Shown piece by piece: positions 10,925 through 22,740 of a stretch of DNA of 64,000 nt. Source of the DNA: Miscanthus floridulus (taxonomy: Eukaryota; Streptophyta; Magnoliopsida; Poales; Poaceae). A program made the position numbers and the translations under genes. Within the stretch, counting starts at the first letter, position 1; the number at the start of each line of letters is the position of its first letter. The stretch lies in the NCBI RefSeq assembly GCF_019320115.1, contig NC_089584.1, forward strand, positions 56,168,852 through 56,232,851, read 5' to 3'. A model generated the notes under the pieces. That model did not search any database, had not been told where the DNA came from, and was given only the letters and a program-made list of their open reading frames with translations.

Positions 10925-12836
10925 TCCTCCCCTTCTTGAATTGGAGTCGTCCTTGACTCCATCCCATCATCAGCGAACTCCTACAAAAGGTTAGTGACAG
11001 CAGGCAACGCACCAGACATAAAAGGTTGACAAAACATAGTATAACATGGTGCATCAGGATTATCACATAACTCAGCAGTAGCCAAAGTTGTAGCAAGAAA
11101 AGCACCTCCTTTTAACTTAATCCCATTATTTTTAGCAATGTTTGTTGGAGGTTTATTTTTGATCTCATTAGCATGTTTAATAATATTCGTAGGAGACAAA
11201 GGCAGCAATGTAATTTTCTTGTCCTTATGTATGATAGTGTATGTATTAGTTCTACCATGGTGTAAAGCATCATTATCAAATTCCCATGGGTGACCTAACA
11301 AAATGGAGCAAGCTTGCATAGGGACAACATCAAAATCAGCAGTATCATGATAAGAGCCTATGAAAAAGCTAATGCGTGCTGATTTAGTTACCTTAGTCTT
11401 ACCACTATTATTGAACCATTGAAGTTTATATGGATACGAATGTTGTCGTGTGGTCAAACCAAGCTTGTCAACCAAATCTGAACTCACCAAGTTGTTGCAA
11501 CTCCTGCTATCAATGATAGTGAGAACACGACAACCCTGCACAATGAGATACATGTGGAACAAATTGTGGCGTTGGATCTTCATCTCTTCTTCATGTCCCA
11601 CACGTGTACTCAACACATGCTGCACAAGAAGGCTAGGGTAGTCCGTGGCAACAGCCACGGAGTCAATGGTGATGGCCTCCTTGTCTTGATCACCCTCGGT
11701 GGAATCTGCATCAATGTTAGCAGCAAGGGCTAAATCATCTTCAACATCACTAGCACTTACATATCCATCCTCGGTAGCAATGAAAGCACGATGACTAGGG
11801 CAATCCTTCATGACATGTCCCATGCCTTTACATCAGTGGCAAATGATTTTAGAGCTAGACGAGGAGGAGCTAGTAGAAGCACCCGGAGTGCCACCTTTCT
11901 TCAGCTGTGGAAACTACACATTAGACAATTTACTTACCCTGGAAGAAAATGGAGGTGTAGATGGCTGTGGTGCAATAGGAAGCTTGGGCGTCTCCGGCTC
12001 AAATTCCTCCCATTGTTAGACCTGAAAGGCTAGTGTTGTTTGTGTCCCTGTACTTCTCATTCTGCCTTAATAGCAAGATGATACAATTGGGAAAAATTGC
12101 GCCATTCTTTGTAATCAAGTATGTTCTGTATATCATGGTTTAAACCACCAAAAAATCTAGCACTAGCATCATGATCATCTTCATTTATACCACAACGTGC
12201 TAAACCAATAAGCAATTCTTGATAGTATGCTTCTACTCCTTTATCACCTTATTTTAAAGTTTGTAGTTTCAAACGTAAATCATGTTGGTAATAAGGAGGA
12301 ACAAAACGAGATTTCATACGTTGCTTTAAAACATTCCAAGTTTGAGGCACAGCAGCAGCATTATTGGCATTGCAAAGATCACTCGACCAGAACAAAGCAA
12401 AATTAGTAAACTCACTAGTAGCATGTCTAACTCTATGCGCAGCAAGAACATTATGAGAATCAAATTTTTGTTGAACAGCAAGCTCCCAATCTAAATATGC
12501 CTCTGGACCAACATTACCAGCAAAAGGAGGTAGACTAAATTTAATTTTAGCAAAAGGATCATTATTACCATGATTATTACCTTCCACACCACGATGATTG
12601 AAGTTGAGGCGGCGACGGGCACCACCGTTAGCATATGCATCTTCATCACCAAAAGCATCCGTATCTTCATCATCAGCATGATAAGGTGGAGGGCGTTGCT
12701 CAAGCTGTTCAATGCGGGTGACCAGATTGTTCATGTTGCGCGTCAGCTCGGTCATAAGATTGCGTTGTTCAGTCATGAACGTTGTAAGCTCGCCCTTGGA
12801 CACACACTCATTGAAGCCCGTTGGAGTTCCTACCAT
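10925..12836 (-). pseudogene. Unit 2 gag-protease (broken)
   Basis: Starts at ATG 12834-12836 (MVGTPTGF). Same domain order as unit 1. The gag core retains the QRMKSR residues missing in the other units and ends early at a TAA after LKLQTLK. The CCHC knuckle carries the same TGA, and the Ser-rich linker the same TAG, as units 1 and 3. The protease frame (10981-11823) is open from the knuckle through IIDSRSCNNLV: the residue after the catalytic Asp-Ser is Arg instead of Gly. LLGHPWEFDND replaces LLGRPW. Confidence 0.85.
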
Positions 12837-13303
12837 GGTTAGAAGATAGAAAAAGACAACACCAAAGTATTATCCCTATCAACTAAAAGGAAACAAGTGG
12901 TGGTGGTGGTGATGGTGGTGAAAATGGAATGCAAAATCACAAGCGGCTTACCACCGTCTTGCCTGTATTCTTACCAACGCCAAACAGGAGCAAAACCAAA
13001 GTGGCGAAGCAATCTGTTGTTGAGCATGGGTAACAGTTGCCAGATGAACCTGTGCTGACAGAAGAATATATGGAGCTATGGGTAGGCACATAATATGACA
13101 GCAAGGATTAGCAATTAACGAGTGCAGAGTAACGATTGTTCAATCTGGATCCAAAGTACAAATCACAGGTGCCGGCTAAGACGTGTCGAGATGTAGTGCA
13201 ACAAGGTGAACACAAAGGACGATCGAAAGAACCCACAGAACAAGCAAATAGCCTGAACTTCTCCTTTTTTCCTGAATTTTTTTTCCCGGATTTTTCCAAA
13301 AGG
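12837..13303 (-). other. Leader between unit 2 gag and truncated LTR
   Basis: Near copy of 10001-10467, including the GTG-rich microsatellite (about 12898-12920) and the AAAAGG joint (13298-13303). Confidence 0.75.
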
Positions 13304-13760
13304 CACCACAGTTACAATGAACGATTCAGTTTCTCGATGGAAAACTAAACTCTAAACAAAAACCCAGTTATGTAGCAGCGGTGGTGGCTGTGTTTATAGT
13401 CTAAGACTCGACCTAGGGTTGGGGACGGACAGGGGTTGGGCGCCCACAACTTGGGCTTAAGGCCCGACATGATACATGGCCAAGTTGGCCCAAATAGGTG
13501 ATGCAGCACCTTGCCGTGGTCACACAGAATGATCCATGGATCTTCTGGAGCTGGGACCAGATCCAAAATGATGGCATCATCGTCCCCTTTCCAACGCATC
13601 CAAGAACGGCCCGTTTCGATGTCGTATGAGAAAGTTATGACCGAAACAGTGACGACGTGTCTGCTGAATCCGAGGGCGACGTGGCAGCTGAGTTGGGAAC
13701 GAATTGCAACTTGGGGAAGACCATGGCGTCGGTGTGTCCAGCGTGGCGATGTCCTCATCA
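13304..13760 (-). repeat. Truncated LTR between units 2 and 3
   Basis: 457 bp, same breakpoint as the truncated LTR at 10468-10924; ends GTCCTCATCA at 13760. Confidence 0.9.
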
Positions 13761-15730
13761 TCCTCCCGTTCTCGAATTGGAGTCGTCCTCGACTCCATCT
13801 TGGCGATGTCCTCATCATCCCCTCCTTCTAGAATTGGAGTCGTCCTCGACTCCATCCCATCATCAGCGAACTCCTGCAAAAGGTTAGTGACAGCAGGCAA
13901 TGCACCAGACATAAAAGGTTGACAAAACATAGTATAACATGGTGCATCAGGATTATCACATAACTCAGTAGTAGCCGAAGTTGTAGCAAGAAAAGCACCT
14001 CCTTTTAACTTAATCCCATTATTTTTAGCAATGTCTGTTGGAGGTTTATTTTTGATCTCATTAGCATGTTTAATAATTTCCATAGGAGACAAAGGCAGCA
14101 ATGTAATTTTCTTATCCTTATGTATGATAGTGTATGTATTAGTTCTACCATGGTGTAAAGCATCATTATCAAATTCCCATGGGCGACCTAACAAAATGGA
14201 GCAAGCTTGCATAGGGACAACATCAAAATCAGCAGTATCATGATAAGAGCCTGTGAAAAAGCTAATGCATGCTGATTTAGTTACCTTAGTCTTACCACTA
14301 TTATTGAACCATTGAAGTTTATATGGATACGAATGTTGTCGTGTGGTCAAACCAAGCTTGTCAACCAAATCTAAACTCACCAAGTTGTTGCAACTCCCGC
14401 TATCAATGATAGTGAGAACACGACAACCCTGCACAATGAGATACATGTGGAACAAATTGTGGCATTGGATCTTCATCTCTTCTTCATGTCCCACATGTGT
14501 ACTCAACACACTTTGCACAAGAAGGCTAGGGTAGTCCGTGGCAGCAGCCATGGAGTCAATGGTGATGGCCTCCTTGTCTTGATCGCCCTCGGTGGAATCT
14601 GCATCAATGTTAGCAGCAAGGGCTAAATCATCTTCAACATCACTAGCACTTACATATCCATCCTCGGTAGCAATGAAAGCATGATGACTGGGGCAATCCT
14701 TCATGACATGTCCCATGCCTTTGCATCAGTGGCAAATGATTTTAGAGCTGGACGAGGAGGAGCTAGTAGAAGCACTCGGAGTGCCACCTTTCTTCAGCTG
14801 TGGAAACTACACATTAGACAATTTACTTACCCTGGAAGAAAATGGAGGTGTAGATGGCTGTGGTGCAACAGGAAGCTTGGGCATCTCTGGCTCGGAACGC
14901 TGCTGAAAATTCCTCCCATTGTTAGACCTGAAAGGCCGGTGTTGTTTGTATCCCTGTACTTCTCGTTCTGCCTTAATAGCAAGATGATACAATTGCTAAA
15001 AATTGCGCCATTCTTTGTAATCAAGTATGTTCTATATATCATGGTTTAAACCACCAAAAAATCTAGCACTAGCATCATGATCATCTTCATTTATACCACA
15101 ATGTGCTAAACCAATAAACAATTCTTGATAGTATGCTTCTACTCCTTTATCACCTTGTTTTAAAGTTTGTAGTTTCAAACATAAATCACGTTGGTAATAA
15201 GGAGGAACAAAACGTTGCTTTAAAACATTCCAAGTTTGAGGCACAGCAGCAGCATTATTGGCATTGCAAAGATCACTCCACCAGAACAAAACAAAATTAG
15301 TAAACTCACTAGTAGCAAGTCTAACTCTATGCACAGCAGGAACATTATGAGAATCAAATTTTTGTTGAACAGCAAGCTCCCAATCTAAATATGCCTCTGG
15401 ATCAACATTACCAGCAAAAGGAGGTAGGCTAAATTTAATTTTAGCAAAAGGATCATTATTACCATGATTATTACCTTCCATACCGCGATGATTGAAGTTG
15501 AGGCGGCAACGGGCACCACCGTCAGCATATGCATCTTCATCACCAAAAGCATCCATATCTTCATCATCAGCATGATAAGGTGGAGGGCGTTGCTCAAGCT
15601 GTTCAATGCGGGTGACTAGATTGTTCATGTTGCGCGTCAGCTCGGTCATAAGATTGCGTTGTTCAGTCATGAACGTTGTAAGCTCGCCCTTGGAAACGCA
15701 CTCATTGAAGTCCGTCGGAGTTCCTGCCAT
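13761..15730 (-). pseudogene. Unit 3 gag-protease (broken)
   Basis: Starts at ATG 15728-15730 (MAGTPTDF). The gag frame is open for 232 codons to a TAG inside the FFGGLNHDI..NIL block, where units 1 and 2 have CAG. It then shares the linker TAG and the knuckle TGA. From KGMGHVMKDC the protease frame is open for 379 codons (13577-14716) and runs through the retropepsin (IIDSGSCNNLV, LLGRPWEFDND) into the adjacent truncated LTR, showing that the unit ends after protease with no pol. A direct 45-55-bp duplication (about 13765-13860) encodes two copies of a MESRTTPI segment. Confidence 0.85.
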
Positions 15731-16054
15731 GGTTAGAAGATAAAAAAAGACAACACCAAAGTATTATGCCTATCAACTAAAAGGAAACAAGTGGTGGTGG
15801 TGGTGATGGTGGTGAAAGTGGAATGCAAAATCACAAGCGGCTTACCACCGTCTTGCCTGTATTCTTACCAACGCCAAACAGGAGCAAAACCAAAGTGGTG
15901 AAGCAATCTGTTGTTGAGCGTGTGTAACAGTTGCAAGATGAACCTGTGCTGACAGAAGAATATGGCTTTTTGTGGACTCTGGGTAATGAACAAATATTAA
16001 TCTAAGGCAAATGAGATTATACCTCATGGTAAACCTAAAATATCTGATACCAAT
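15731..16054 (-). other. 5' leader of the array with iMet-type PBS
   Basis: Non-coding leader. The minus strand reads TGGTATCAGA at 16043-16052, two bases after the LTR end, a 10-base match to the initiator-Met primer site used by many plant LTR elements. GTG-rich microsatellite near 15791-15815. From about 15963 rightwards it differs from the leaders of the other two units. Confidence 0.8.
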
Positions 16055-16859
16055 TGATGAGTACAGGCCTGATCTTCCGAGAGGTAGCCGATAAGTTTGA
16101 TTTTGTGGAGATCTCAACGTTGGCGATCCGGCTTCAAATCAGACGCGATTTGAACCCTGCAACTGTTATACCATTGCTCCGTTTGTTATCAACCAAGCAC
16201 AACTTGATTGACCTCACCAAGAAGGCTTTTCCTGCAAGCGAATCAAAGAGCACAAGCAAGAAGGTAAAACACGCAATCTGAAATTGCAAATATGAATGAC
16301 ACAAATATCAATAGAGGATTCAAGAACTCGGTTCCAAAGGACTAATCGACACAGTGGAGGAGATCAAGAACAGGGGCCCTGGATCACTGTAAAAGGATTT
16401 GTCACCATAGTTACAATGAACGATTCAGTTTCTCGATGGAAAACTAAACTCTAAACAAAAACCCAGTTGTGTAGCAGCGGTGGCGGCTGTGTTTATAGTC
16501 TAAGACTTGACCTAGGGTTGGGGACGGATAGGGGTTGGGCGCCCACAACTTGGGCTTAAGGCCCAACACGATACATGGCCAAGTTGGCCCAAATAGGTGA
16601 CGCAGCACCTTGCCGTGGTCACACAGAATGATCCACGAACCTTCTGGAGCTGGGACCAGATCCAAAACGACGGCGTCGTCGTCCCCTTTCCAACGCATCC
16701 AAGAACGGCCCATTTCGATGTCGTATGAGAAAGTTATGACCGAAACAGTGACGACGTGTCTGTTAAATCCGAGGGCGACGTGGTAGCTGAGTTGGGAATG
16801 AATTGCAACTTGGGGAAGACCATGGCATCGGTGTGTCCAGCGTGGCGATGTCCTCATCA
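16055..16859 (-). repeat. 5' LTR (right) of tandem array
   Basis: 805 bp, the same length as the left LTR, with mostly transition differences seen by eye. Ends at 16859, directly before TSD GATAG (16860-16864). Confidence 0.9.
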
Positions 16860-16864
16860 GATAG

Positions 16865-17927
16865 CCTCGGGCCTTCCCCATATGCAAGTGGGTCTCCGAC
16901 GTGCCTTTCGACAAGCCTCTCCCGGATGCTCCCCGCCGTCTTCACTATCAAGCTTCCGGCCGAAACGCCGCGGGCCTTGTTCCCTCCGGTGCACGGTGGT
17001 GGCCACACCACAAACGTAGTTGGTGTGATCTCACAAGACTTCAAGCCCCTCCGATGTACAACACTTATGATCACAAGCACGGGGTGGCAAGAGGTATGCA
17101 AGCCTCACTAAACACTAGGCATAAACCTAGAGCAAGTGCATAAGCGGTGGTCTAATCAACCTAAGCACTTCGCAAAGCACTTATGCTAATCACCTAATAA
17201 AACACTAAGCACTATGCATGTGGAGATAACTAAAATGGTGTATCAACACCCTTGGTATGTTTCCTCAGCTCCACGCTCCTCAAATGGCCGGTTGCGGTTA
17301 TATTTATAAGCCCTACTGAGAAAGTAGCCGTTGGGGTTGAATTCCCACGAAACTACTACTGATCGGATGCTAAATTGTCCTGACTAGACACGTCTGGTCG
17401 TCCCGACCATTGAGCCGGCAATGTGCTGATCGGACGCTGGCCAGCATTCGGTCGCCTGCCACCGGACGTGTCTGGTCGCAGATTTGCCGCTCTGGAACCT
17501 TACTGTAATCGATCGGACGCTGCTGTCCTACGTCCGATCGGTTGCCGCCAGCGTCCAGTCTAGGATCCGGTCGCCTGTCTACTGAGCCACTTGCCCAGCA
17601 TCTAGTCATAGCGTCCGGTTGCTTGTCCAGCGTCTGGTCCTGCATCTGGTCACCATAGTGAGCTCATTTCTTCGCTATCTTGCATATGGCTTGGTTCCAA
17701 TCTTCATGCTTGGACTTTGCTTGATATCTTGGGTCTTCTCTTGTGCTCCTAAGGTCTTGCTTGAGGTGTTGATCATCGGATCATCATGTCGCCTTCGTCC
17801 AAGTTACGTCTTGAATCCTATTGAACTACAAAACAAACACTTGCAAATTCATTAGTCCAATTTGGTTGTGTTAGTCATCAAACACCAAAATCCAAAGTAA
17901 ATAGGCCAAGGGTCCATTTTCCTTACA
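16865..17927 (+). mobile_element. Solo LTR, right piece (TSD GTGCC)
   Basis: Continues the LTR begun at 6886: TAACTCCATGGATAG joins CCTCGGGCCTTCCCC when one GATAG and the array are removed, giving about 1.4 kb. Contains a run of short alternating repeats built on GTCCGGTCG / CGATCGGACG (about 17345-17640) and a TATA-like TATTTATAAG (near 17300). Ends CCTTACA at 17927, followed by GTGCC (17928-17932). Confidence 0.85.
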
Positions 17928-17932
17928 GTGCC

Positions 17933-19610
17933 GTTAAAAAAGAAGCCTCGATGAGCATTGTTCAGGCCATGGACTCACATATGACATGCAAAGTCTATGG
18001 TGAAGTCAGACATTTGAGGAATAACTGCCCTAAAACCCATGAAGACACTGCCTACATCAACAATGGGTTCTAACAAGGTAACAACAACGGGTGGAACAAC
18101 CAGTCACGCCCACAAGGAGGTAATTTGAATTTCAACTCAAATTACAATTTGAATCAACCTTCCTTGAAAGACTTGGTCCTTGGCCAAGCAAATATTAACG
18201 AAAATCTTACTAAAAAGGTAACTTATAATGACAAAATGCTAGAAAATATTAACATTAAAATTGAAGCTTTAACTTCCTTTGTTCAGAATCAATTAAGCTT
18301 TAACAAAATGGTAGAAACAAAATTAGCTCAAATTACTACCATTTTTGCTAATAATGAAGGGAGGATCCCAAGGCAACCCGAGAATTCTCTTGAAAAAGTT
18401 AATGCAGTGACCACGAGGGGCGGTAAGTTCACTCGTGATCCACCAAACCCTAACCATAAAGCATGAAAAAGCACAAGGGTAGTAGGAGGATGGACCTTCA
18501 CCATCTACAAAACACACAAAAAGATCACAAAGAGTAGGAAACAGCACTACAAGCCTTCGTCAACACTAGCTACTTGCCGTTTCCCACAAGAAAAAGAAAG
18601 CAATCCATGGATGAGCAATTTGCTAACTTTGTGGAGATGATAGAGAAGATACATGTGAGTGTCCCACTAATGGACGTCTTACATGTATCTTCCTATGCAA
18701 AATATATCAAAGACATCATCATCAACAAATGACATTTGCCATCCATAGAGGTCATCAAACTAATGGAAGAGTGTAGCGTTGCTATACTCAACCGTCTACC
18801 TGAGAAGAAGAAGGACCCCGGGTGCCCCACTATCACATGTTCCATTCGCACCTAATAGTTCGACCATGCCTTGTGCGATCCTAGGGCAAGCATAAGCATT
18901 ATGCCCAAGACCATATTCGACAAATTGAACTTCACCCACCTTGCATTGACATCAATGATGCTCAAGCTGGCCAACTCTACGGTCCGTTACCCAGCATGGA
19001 TTGCCGAAGATATCCCGGTGAAAATCCGAGGTTACTTCGTCCCTATTGACTTCGTGGTGCTAGATATGGAAACGATGAAGGAATCACCCCTCATCCTTGG
19101 GCGACCTTTCCTCAGCACTATGGGAGCATAAATTGATGTTCGAGCTAGAGAAATTCGCATCAACATCAACGGCAAAGAAGAAAAGTTTGACTTTTGGCCC
19201 TCTTAGGAGCAATGCTCCATGATCAGAATCAAGTACAAGACAAATCCACATGGCATAAGAGAGGTTAAAATACAGCCTCAGCTGGTGGACAACCTTGTCT
19301 AGAAAAATAAAGAAAACAAAAGGAGGCCAGAGCCAAAGAAGAACAACTCAAAGAAAAATGAAGAAACTCCAAAGGTTGTTCTCACAACCACCAAAGAAGG
19401 AAAAGGTGTGGAAACAAAAACAAGAAGGTCCAAAGTCCACCACCAAACCACCGAAAAACAATAAAATGGTGTGGAAACCAAAAAAGGTGCAACATACTTC
19501 TCCTAGCACGGCAATACCTTCATCAAGCAAAAAGTGAAAGGAGAAGAGTCCTGCTCATTGGACTTTAAACAATGAGCCCTTGCCAAAGGTAAATCGGTTG
19601 TTATACTTTC
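17933..19610 (+). pseudogene. Athila-like gag-protease, 3' piece of a split frame
   Basis: Continues the frame cut at 6885. In order: CxxYGExxHLRxNCP-type knuckle (CKVYGEVRHLRNNC, 17990-18030), Asn/Gln-rich linker, helical segment (18125-18400), TTRGGKFTRDPPNP, then a retropepsin frame at 18871-19131. In the latter [11 protein letters not shown] stands where D-L/S-G-A-S would be expected, followed by [11 protein letters not shown] and [13 protein letters not shown]. Stops occur at about 18070, 18466, 19131 and later. The Lys-rich tail (19295-19540) precedes an abrupt change to AT-rich DNA; no reverse transcriptase follows. The protease active-site Gly reads Arg, so the enzyme is dead. Confidence 0.75.
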
Positions 19611-20985
19611 TATTTATAACCTACTAAATAAAAGTGCTAAACTTATATAATTATAATGCATAAAATCATGCTAAAAATCTCTATTTTAGTTCATCATTTC
19701 ATATGTCTTGAATAAATCATGTTGTTCCTCCATGTTCTACACAAAGTATGTTTTGGTTTGAAGTATGATTCTTGCGCATCATGCTTCATAGGATTTTCAA
19801 AATTAAGCATGGGGCTTAGGGTGTTTAGCATACCTTGATCAAATTTAAACATGATGTTTAAATTCGATCATTGAACCAAAACCACTAAGCATAGACATGG
19901 GTAGGGTAAACGAAAAGTATAAATAAAAACCATATACAATAAATACAATAAAGCTACCTTAGAGTCATCACCAAGCAACCGGCCATAAGCTAGCTTGGGG
20001 AGGGTCGTTAACATGTATCTTTTATCACTTATATTTCTTACATTTATTTTTGTTCATAAAAATAAAATATAATAAAAATACAAAAAATATGCCAAAAATA
20101 TGAATTCCACTCTCGTATGTTTTTAAGGAATGTTTAGTTTCTCCTAAGTTGGAATGATAAATAGTTGCTCTATCTATAATTCATCTATGCCTAGGTTATA
20201 ACTTAGTATTCCCCAAGATTTAAGTTTGTTGGCTAAAAATGTCTCATCCTAAAACTTGAAAACTTATGGGTTGCAAATGCATGATCCTTTTCTAAGTTAT
20301 TGCGAGTTATGATATGGTACATAGAGTTTACTATGACTTTGTTCTAAGAGAATCTTAACATCCAGAGATTTCTTTTTCAAAAATGCTAAAATCAAAAGTT
20401 CCTCAATGATTATGAATACCTACCATGGCCATATGACATGATATTTAAATTCAAACCTTAGTCATATGCTACTTGTTTGAGCATTAAGCTTTGTCAAATT
20501 GTTGTGACCCTTGTTGAGATTCTTGTCATGCACCCATGATCAAGACACACATACACCCACAAATAAAATTGCTGACCCTTACACTGAGAGTTACGCAAAA
20601 ACATGCTTTTTTTTGTCCACCAAAATAATTACTCCATTCATTTATCATGTGTCTCTCTCTCAAAAACTTCATATGCCAAAAAGAATAGTATGGGCTATGC
20701 TTAAAAACAAAGAAAAGAAAAAGGTCCATGCCAAAAGGCATGAGAGAAAAAATGCATGCCAAAGAGCATGAATAAAAGAAAAAGAAATAAATAAATAAAG
20801 ATAGCCCATACTTTCAAATAAAAAGGCATTCATCCTTGTCACTCTCGGTTTTCAAAAGAAGACCAAGCACTCATCATATGTGTGCCCAAGAAGTCCACAC
20901 ACACAACATCAGAATAGAAATATCTAAAAAATAGTGTTATAAAGCAGAAAAACATAATTATATAAACACTTACAATTATCAGAGT
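19611..20985 (+). other. AT-rich 3' non-coding part of the Athila-like element
   Basis: No coding frame longer than a shadow. Contains AAGCATGGGGCTTAGGGTG (near 19805), a tract I recall from Athila 3' regions, and AT-rich simple stretches. It directly follows gag-protease, so pol is missing from this copy. Confidence 0.4.
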
Positions 20986-22740
20986 ACGCGGAACAGGTGC
21001 TAAACATCTTCTCGGGCTCCAATCTTCTCAGGGAAGGCTGACTGGGGGCTCTATACGCCAAGCACTTCTGACAGACCTTGGAAAACTCCTCTACATCTTT
21101 ATCCTTCTTCTAAGCAACACCTTGCTACACACTAGGGGTGTGGGGGAATAGCAAGGGTGAGTCCATATCGAACTCAACAAGTATAGGCAGAAAGTATATG
21201 ATATGCAAGGCTTAATCAAAAGGAAGGTTGGCATGGTTTGACTATAGATTAGCATTTTAGTTGATAACTTTTATTAAAACACCCTGTTACTAATGTGAGT
21301 AAAATATCCCAACCCTTAATTAAATGGAGTAAAATTAACAATACTATTAACCATCATCATCATTATAATTATTACCGAGGTAGCAACCTCAAATAGTAAC
21401 TCAGGGTAGGAACCCCAACAAGAACACGGGATAGCAATCCCACCAAAGCATGAGGTAGCCACCTCAATCCATAAATTGCCTCCACTATCCAAGTGAGTCA
21501 AGTTCTAATCAAGCGAGAGTCTAGGCCGCTCGTGTCTATGAGCATAGCTAATATATCATTTTTAACTCTATAGAGGTGTACACTTTCACTTCAAGTCGTG
21601 ATTCCCATTTACCAGGGGTGGTCCATTCCCCAAAACACTTCTAAGGTGAGCAGGCAGGGTTTCACTATGAGACTGTTTATAGGTTCTAGCTAATAGAGAG
21701 CAACCCGCTAGGAAGAGCTTAGACGCATGGCAACCATCCCTGTATCCATGAGACCCAAATTGCCTTACTTCAAAACCTAAACCCCCATGTTGCGCCTACC
21801 CGGTAAGTCACACTGTACTAGTAGAGGTCTTTATACTACATCAAGCCAGAGCCATATAGCTTGAAGTTGTATGGTAAATCCTAGGTGGCCGCTCCACGAA
21901 CAGGTCCTTAGGGAGGGCAGACATGGGTACCCCCAGAAACCAGGCCAAGCTCTAATACCTTTCCCCTTTCATCACCTCAACCACGATGTTATAAGCATCA
22001 TCACTTCTCCATCATCATAGTAGCCATTAATCATCATTAATCATTAATCATCTTTAAGGTAGTCATTATCCATCATTATTAACATGTAATAATTGTGGGT
22101 GGAGCAGCTAAGCATAACTACACTACCCAAATATTGAACCCTAGGAATACAAGGAAGGTATTAAGAAGTAAATCTAATTTAGACACATGCAATGAAAAGT
22201 AAATGTAATTAAAGTTCATAGGTATAATATGATCAAAGGGACCCTGCACTTGCCTTGTAATTAAAGAGCTAGATTGTCTTGTAAGCAAGTCAAATAGAGG
22301 CTTGAAGATTGAATCAGCTGCTATCTTAGGCTCCCAGAAATTTTTCTAAGTCCCTAATGTGACAGCAGCAAGTTAACTTCTTTGTGACATCTTATCGTCC
22401 AAATTCATGTGGTAGCTCAATTGGATTCCTTAAAATGAGTTTAATTACCTTTCATGGTGAAAACAATAAATCAAGTCTCATCAAATTTGGAGTTCATTTG
22501 GATCTTCAAAAATAGTTTCCAAAATAGAAAAAGTTTACTTTGTCACTTAACTGACATTGACATGTCGGCATTCTGCGTTCTCCAAATTTTGTTAAGCAAC
22601 TTGATTTGGTACCAAAATAAAAGTTGGAGTATACATGGTGGAGAAGAGCATGTAAAAAGATGGTAGTCATTTGACTTCGTTTTGACCATCAATTTAGATT
22701 TTTATTTGTCGGTGTCAATACGTTGACACTGTCAATTTTG
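20986..22740 (-). repeat. Decayed gypsy-type LTR or internal remnant
   Basis: Non-coding. Features: CTCAACAAGTATAGG and CACACTAGGGGTGTGGGGG near 21135-21185 (resembling the reverse of 6190-6240), (ATC)n around 21350 and 22040, and low-complexity AT. A short minus-strand stretch near 20990-21110 resembles coding (CQKC motif), but no family could be assigned. No boundaries found. Confidence 0.35.

Larger units (their letters stand above)
7226..16859 (-). mobile_element. Three-unit tandem gag-protease gypsy retrotransposon (TSD GATAG)
   Basis: Flanked by the 5-bp duplication GATAG (7221-7225 and 16860-16864) inside the solo LTR. Outer LTRs are 7226-8030 and 16055-16859, each 805 bp, with inverted ends TGATGAG/CTCATCA. 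An iMet-type PBS lies next to the right LTR (5' end) and a purine tract next to the left one (3' end). The interior holds three gag-protease units in the same orientation, separated by two 5'-truncated LTR copies (10468-10924 and 13304-13760). Reverse transcriptase, RNase H and integrase are absent from every unit, so the element must be non-autonomous. Confidence 0.9.

Noticed and set aside
19295..19540. Lys-rich nuclear protein
   Set aside because: In frame-neighbourhood with the decayed Athila gag-protease; A-rich decay gives Lys codons in all frames.
20511..20771. Small Lys/His-rich protein gene
   Set aside because: In the AT-rich 3' region of the Athila-like element, without motif; the tail is a Lys/Ala-biased simple sequence (AAGAGCATG type repeats).
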